The notes under the pieces are model-generated. The model did not search any database, was not told where the DNA came from, and saw only the letters and a program-made list of their open reading frames with translations. 64,000 nucleotides of DNA from JAJTCH01 sp040386195 (GTDB lineage Bacteria > Pseudomonadota > Alphaproteobacteria > Rickettsiales > UBA1997): assembly GCA_040386195.1 (NCBI GenBank), contig JAZKFV010000006.1:83619-147618 (forward strand). The letters are read 5' to 3'. The translations under genes and the position numbers were made by a program. Positions within the stretch are counted from its first letter, which is position 1; each line of letters opens with the position of its first letter. Shown one piece after another: positions 60,410-64,000 of this stretch.

Positions 60410-60867
60410 TATTTTGTGCTATTTTGTTTTTCTTTATCGACAATCATTGCCGAGAATTCTGCCTCAGCAACTTTTACGCCTTCCACTTTAGCAACGCCGG
60501 ACATTTTCCAAACTGCGCCGCGGTTTTGTAAAACTTCAATATGCAATTCCAAAACATCGCCGGGAATTACTGGTTTTCTAAATTTAGCATTATCAATCGA
60601 CATAAAATAAACCAAACTATCCGCCAAACTGCGCCCGCCGGAATTCATCACCATCACACTGGCAGTTTGCGCCATAGCTTCAATGATTAACACGCCAGGC
60701 ATAATTGGTTTATCGGGAAAATGTCCCATAAAATGCGGCTCATTAAAAGTGACATTTTTAATGCCAATAATGCTTTTATTTTCTTCCATTGCGATAATTT
60801 TATCGACGAGAAGAATTGGGTAACGGTGGGGAATGCTTTTTAAGATTTGTTCAATACCAATGATCAT
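60409..60867 (-). CDS. fabZ: 3-hydroxyacyl-ACP dehydratase FabZ
   Basis: Hot-dog fold enzyme that dehydrates 3-hydroxyacyl-ACP in fatty acid synthesis; 152 residues. Catalytic His and Glu lie in FMGHFPDKPIMPGVLIIEAMAQTA. The amino terminus IEQILKSIPHRYPILLVDKI is typical. It balances carbon flow between fatty acids and lipid A, for which lpxA follows directly. The ATG is preceded by a heptamer arm. Confidence 0.96.
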   Translation of the reverse strand: MIIGIEQILKSIPHRYPILLVDKIIAMEENKSIIGIKNVTFNEPHFMGHFPDKPIMPGVLIIEAMAQTASVMVMNSGGRSLADSLVYFMSIDNAKFRKPVIPGDVLELHIEVLQNRGAVWKMSGVAKVEGVKVAEAEFSAMIVDKEKQNSTK

Positions 60868-60870
60868 AAT

Positions 60871-60899
60871 TATTAATGGTTGATGGTTAATGATTAACG
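60871..60899. repeat. Heptamer arm upstream of fabZ
   Basis: Units TATTAATGGTTGATGGTTAA and TGATTAACG on the + strand; ends 3 bases from the fabZ ATG on the minus strand. It is inverted relative to the arm at 60981-61001, and the roughly 80 bases between them hold the pgk promoter. Confidence 0.8.
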
Positions 60900-60962
60900 A
60901 GGAGCTGATTATGTTGATTGGATTTAAAAATTCAATTTCTATTGTTTTCTAAAATATTTTGC

Positions 60963-60976
60963 TATTATCCGCCGCC
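60963..60976 (+). promoter_or_regulatory. Possible pgk -10 region with GC-rich discriminator
   Basis: TATTAT at 60963-60968 followed by CCGCCGCC. The -35 is weak (TTGTTT at 60942-60947, 15-base spacer). Placed about 35 bases before the pgk start. Confidence 0.4.
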
Positions 60977-60980
60977 CCAA

Positions 60981-61001
60981 ATCATTAACCATTAATCATT
61001 A
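60981..61001. repeat. Heptamer arm upstream of pgk
   Basis: Three units ATCATTA/ACCATTA/ATCATTA ending 3 bases before the pgk ATG; inverted partner of 60871-60899. Confidence 0.8.
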
Positions 61002-61004
61002 TTT

Positions 61005-62189
61005 ATGAATCGTTTGAAAGACTGTGTTGTTACCAACAAAAATATTTTGCTTCGTGTTGATATCAATGTTCCTATGGAAAATGGAGTTATCACTGATGAC
61101 ACTAGAATTAAAGCGGTGATTCCGACTATTCAATATCTGATCAAAAACCAAGCTAAGGTAATTTTAATTTCCCATTTTGATCGTCCGGAAGGAAAAAGAG
61201 TTCCGGAAATGTCGCTTAAACAATTAGTGACAAGAATTGAAGAATTGCTCGGGAAAAAAATAAAATTTGTTGATGATTGTGTTGGTGAGGAAGTGCAAAA
61301 AGCGGTTGCGCAAACCAATTATGGTGAAGTGATTTTGTTGGAGAATTTAAGATTTTATAAAGGCGAAACCAAAAATGATCCGGAATTTGCAAGATCTTTA
61401 GCAAGTTTGGGAAATCTCTATGTCAACGATGCTTTCTCTTGTTCACACCGCGCTCACGCTTCAATTGTTGGTGTGGCAGAAATTTTAAAATCTTGCGCTG
61501 GTTTGTTGTTGGAAAGTGAAATTGACAATTTAGAAAATTTAGTTGCTAAGCCAAAAAAACCAATGCTGGCAATTGTTGGCGGCTCAAAAGTTTCCACCAA
61601 AATTGATTTGTTAAACGCTTTAATCACCAAAGCTGACGCAATTTTTATTGCTGGCGGAATGGCAAATACATTTCTTTATGCGCTGCAGAATAATATTGGC
61701 AAATCTTTGTGCGAGAAGGATTTAAAAGATTTAGCTTTGGAAATTTTGGCGAATGCTCAAAAACATAATTGCCAAATTATTTTGCCGGGGGATGTAATGG
61801 TTTGTAAAAAATTAGAAAATCAAACTTTGGCGCAAAGCATTGATATTACTGATGTTGCAGATGATGATATTATCGCCGATGTTGGACAAAAAACTATTCA
61901 AGATTTAGCAGCAAAAATTGAAAATATAAAAACTGTAGTTTGGAATGGCCCACTTGGCGCCTTCGAAATCAAGCCTTTTGACCAAGCCACAACTGCTTTA
62001 GCCAAAATCATTGCTGGACAAACCAAAGCCAAAAAATTAATCTCCGTTGCTGGCGGCGGCGATGTTGTTTGCGCTTTAAATTCTTCTGGATTCATAAACG
62101 ACTTCAGCTACATTTCAACCGCCGGCGGCGCTTTTTTAGAATGGTTGGAAGGAAAATCTTTGCCGGGAATTAAAGTTTTATCAAAATAA
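61005..62189 (+). CDS. pgk: Phosphoglycerate kinase
   Basis: Glycolytic/gluconeogenic kinase interconverting 1,3-bisphosphoglycerate and 3-phosphoglycerate with ATP. 394 residues, full length. Motifs: LLRVDINVPMENGVITDDTRI, VILISHFDRPEGKRVPEMSL, LLENLRFYKGE, VNDAFSCSHRAHASIVGVA, IVGGSKVSTKIDLL and the nucleotide loop SVAGGGDVVCAL, STAGGAFLEWLEGKSLPG. A short ankyrin gene follows after 11 bases. Confidence 0.97.
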   Translation: MNRLKDCVVTNKNILLRVDINVPMENGVITDDTRIKAVIPTIQYLIKNQAKVILISHFDRPEGKRVPEMSLKQLVTRIEELLGKKIKFVDDCVGEEVQKAVAQTNYGEVILLENLRFYKGETKNDPEFARSLASLGNLYVNDAFSCSHRAHASIVGVAEILKSCAGLLLESEIDNLENLVAKPKKPMLAIVGGSKVSTKIDLLNALITKADAIFIAGGMANTFLYALQNNIGKSLCEKDLKDLALEILANAQKHNCQIILPGDVMVCKKLENQTLAQSIDITDVADDDIIADVGQKTIQDLAAKIENIKTVVWNGPLGAFEIKPFDQATTALAKIIAGQTKAKKLISVAGGGDVVCALNSSGFINDFSYISTAGGAFLEWLEGKSLPGIKVLSK

Positions 62190-62200
62190 TATTTTTAAAT

Positions 62201-62662
62201 ATGTCCATAGAAATTACTCGAGATCAAAAAGATTGGCTTTCAGAATTGAATAATCAAATTTTACAACCGAACTCAAAACCAGAAGATTCTGCTGAGCTAT
62301 TAGCAGAAATTAAATTTCATAAATTATTAGATTATTCTGACAAGGAAATTGATACGCCTCTAATTATTGCGGTAATGATGGGAAGAAAAGATTGGGTTCT
62401 AGCTTTACTCCGTATGGGAGCTAAAATTGATGTTAAAAACAATCAATCTCAAAGCTTATTTGATGTTTTGAATAAGCACAACGATCCAATATTAAAAACA
62501 GCGATGACAGATCTTTTGAAATCTTCTGAGGAAATGGTCGCCTTTAATATGTCGCGACATCCGAGACTTGGAGAGGAAAGCTCAGCCAAAATATTGCCTC
62601 AAGATGTAGTTAGTTTAATTGCAAAACACTTAAAAGACGGAAGGGAAAATGATGGGCGTTAG
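62201..62662 (+). CDS. Short ankyrin-like protein
   Basis: Protein of 153 residues, no signal peptide. Residues about 55-110 resemble one and a half ankyrin repeats (DTPLIIAVMMGRKDWVLALLRMGAKIDVKNNQSQSLFDVLNKH). The rest is helical and unrecognised. It is 11 bases after pgk on the same strand and ends 1 base from the convergent argD stop. Possibly a remnant of, or cofactor for, the larger ankyrin family of this genome; function unknown. Confidence 0.75.
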   Translation: MSIEITRDQKDWLSELNNQILQPNSKPEDSAELLAEIKFHKLLDYSDKEIDTPLIIAVMMGRKDWVLALLRMGAKIDVKNNQSQSLFDVLNKHNDPILKTAMTDLLKSSEEMVAFNMSRHPRLGEESSAKILPQDVVSLIAKHLKDGRENDGR

Positions 62663-62663
62663 A

Positions 62664-63884
62664 TTAACTTATCTTCAAAAAACTATCCTCTAAAATTCTT
62701 ACCGCCTCAAAAATATTTTCTTCATCAATAATTAGCGGCGGCAAGATTCGCATTACATTTTCTCCAGCGCCAACTAGTAGTAAGCCATTATCTTTCAGCA
62801 TTTCCACCGTATCAGCAGCGACATATTTTTCTTGGAGTTTAATTCCGAGCATCAAGCCAATGCCACGAATTTCGGTGATGATGTTGGGAAATTTTTGTTG
62901 AAGTTTTTGTAATTCGGATTTTAACAAATCGCCATTCTTTTTAACCTTATCCAAAAATCCATCGGCTAAAATAGTTTGTAAAACTGCTTCGCCAACCGCC
63001 ATGGCTAAAGGATTGCCGCCAAAAGTTGTGCCGTGAACTCCAGCAGTCATTCCGCTGGCAGCATTTTGAGTGGTAAGGCAAGCACCAAGTGGAAAGCCGC
63101 CGCCGATGCCTTTGGCGGATGCAATAATATCTGGTTTAACATCGAAATATTCGTAGCCATATAAATAGCCGGTGCGCCCGAAGCCGCATTGCACTTCGTC
63201 GAACATTAACAGCAAATCATTTTCATCGGCAAGTTGACGCAAATCTTGAATGAATTTTTTATCAGCAACGCGAATTCCTTCTTCGCCTTGAATTGGTTCA
63301 ATCAAGATGCCAGCGGTTTGGTTGGTGATGGCGTTTTTTACAGCTTCAATATCATTAAATTCAACATTATCAAAACCTTCTAACGCTGGTTCAAATCCTT
63401 CTAAATATTTTTTCTTAGCTGCGGCAGAAATTGTGGCAATTGTGCGTCCGTGAAAAGCGCCTTTGAAAGTTATGATCCGATATTTTTCTGGCTCGCCTTG
63501 CACGTAAAAATGGCGGCGAATCATTTTGATGCCGCATTCAATTGCTTCTGCGCCAGAGTTGCAGAAAAAAACATAATCAGCAAAAGTGTTTTTGACTAAA
63601 TCATCAGCAAATTTTTCTAGCTCAATTCCTTGATAAATGTTAGAAACATGCCAAAGTTTTTCGGCTTGGTTTTTCAGCGCTGCAACTAGATTTGGATGGC
63701 AATGACCCAAAGAATTCACCGCAATTCCGGCGCCAAAATCTAAATATTTTTTGCCGGAATCGTCATATAAATAAACTCCAGCACCGCGAGAAAATTTAAC
63801 ATTCATACGATTGTGAACTGGAAGCAGAGAATTGTTGGTCATTTTAGGTGCTAAGTTGCGATTAAAATTAAGGTCGGTAATCAT
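62664..63884 (-). CDS. argD: Acetylornithine aminotransferase
   Basis: Class III PLP aminotransferase of 406 residues acting in arginine synthesis (and often on succinyldiaminopimelate). Motifs: GVYLYDDSGKKYLDFGAGIAVNSLGHCHP, FFCNSGAEAIECGIKM, FKGAFHGRTIATI, LLMFDEVQCGFGRTGYLYGYE, the PLP lysine in ASAKGIGGGFPLG and HGTTFGGNPLAMAVG. An argJ gene at 19315 belongs to the same pathway. The start context is A/T-rich with no Shine-Dalgarno. Confidence 0.94.
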   Translation of the reverse strand: MITDLNFNRNLAPKMTNNSLLPVHNRMNVKFSRGAGVYLYDDSGKKYLDFGAGIAVNSLGHCHPNLVAALKNQAEKLWHVSNIYQGIELEKFADDLVKNTFADYVFFCNSGAEAIECGIKMIRRHFYVQGEPEKYRIITFKGAFHGRTIATISAAAKKKYLEGFEPALEGFDNVEFNDIEAVKNAITNQTAGILIEPIQGEEGIRVADKKFIQDLRQLADENDLLLMFDEVQCGFGRTGYLYGYEYFDVKPDIIASAKGIGGGFPLGACLTTQNAASGMTAGVHGTTFGGNPLAMAVGEAVLQTILADGFLDKVKKNGDLLKSELQKLQQKFPNIITEIRGIGLMLGIKLQEKYVAADTVEMLKDNGLLLVGAGENVMRILPPLIIDEENIFEAVRILEDSFLKIS

Positions 63885-63952
63885 TAAGACATCGATTATA
63901 AAAATAAAGAATTATTTGCAAATTATAGGTTTTTGGTATCTCATCAGCCACC

Positions 63953-64000
63953 TGTCATCCTGAGCAAAGCGAAGGATCTCGTGAGTTTAGCTTTCGAAAT
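63953..64000. repeat. Palindromic element, CATCCTGAG type, cut by window end
   Basis: The left arm reads CTGTCATCCTGAGCAAAGCG and then AAGGATCTCGTGAG, matching the left arm at 2295-2329. The right arm would lie beyond the window. Confidence 0.85.

Overview
This is a 64 kb window of AT-rich, gene-dense DNA from a Gram-negative alphaproteobacterium, most like the Rickettsiales or a neighbouring host-associated lineage. The evidence is the lipid A/LPS set (lpxA, fabZ, msbA, waaA), Pal, NuoG, MraZ-RsmH-FtsL, ankyrin-repeat proteins, and small palindromic repeats that sit in-frame inside genes as the Rickettsia palindromic elements do. It also carries biosynthetic genes that classical Rickettsia lack (trpBA, argJ, argD, folE, pabB, pabC, thiE, half of carB), so it is less reduced than Rickettsia. 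I infer the placement from gene content; there is no rRNA gene here. A run of 100 Ns at 21757-21856 shows that this is a scaffold.

Layout: 1-2.3 kb atpA (5' end outside the window) and atpG, with no atpD or atpC following. 2.4-6.9 kb comM, an LpoA-like lipoprotein divergent from rsmI, and a PIN-domain toxin-antitoxin pair. 7-11.7 kb htpG, then mraZ-rsmH-ftsL with a likely MraZ operator, then pal. 11.9-17.2 kb the amino-terminal half of carB, and an exporter operon (msbA, a hidden 38-residue gene, a second ABC exporter). 17.3-21.2 kb trpB-trpA-argJ-zapA. 21.2-30.5 kb accessory region: a 36-residue tandem-repeat protein broken by the gap, and an operon of a 965-residue unknown protein, pabC, an 871-residue ankyrin protein and pabB. 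30.6-36.8 kb a class A PBP, ftsZ-thiE, tRNA-Glu, waaA, rpsP. 36.9-42 kb trpS-nadA-fmt-nuoG. 42.2-45.2 kb RNase P RNA and a dnaE without its carboxy-terminal third. 45.3-53.9 kb skp, folE-maf-terC, recN, HIT, dinD, a dipeptide-type ABC ATPase and class I aldolase. 54-64 kb rsmG, ald, rsmA, a VIT1-type transporter, a universal stress protein, fabZ-lpxA-dnaQ, pgk, a short ankyrin protein and argD.

The most unusual feature is the repeat landscape. (1) A family of 7-bp tandem repeats with consensus AYTHAYS, mostly arranged as inverted arms, fills the gap between consecutive genes at many loci. It ends 2-10 bases before the start codon of at least ten genes. In dnaE and trpA the repeat supplies the last codons and the stop. 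(2) Palindromic elements of about 70-100 bp with CATCCTGAG-type ends occur between genes, and one 96-bp copy with perfect 32-bp arms lies in frame inside rsmA next to its NLPY motif. A second type lies in frame inside pabB. (3) carB and dnaE are both cut at or near a domain boundary exactly where a repeat begins, and several normally conserved operons are broken up. Together these suggest repeat-associated genome rearrangement. Clear Shine-Dalgarno sequences are nearly absent; trpA is the one clear exception I found.
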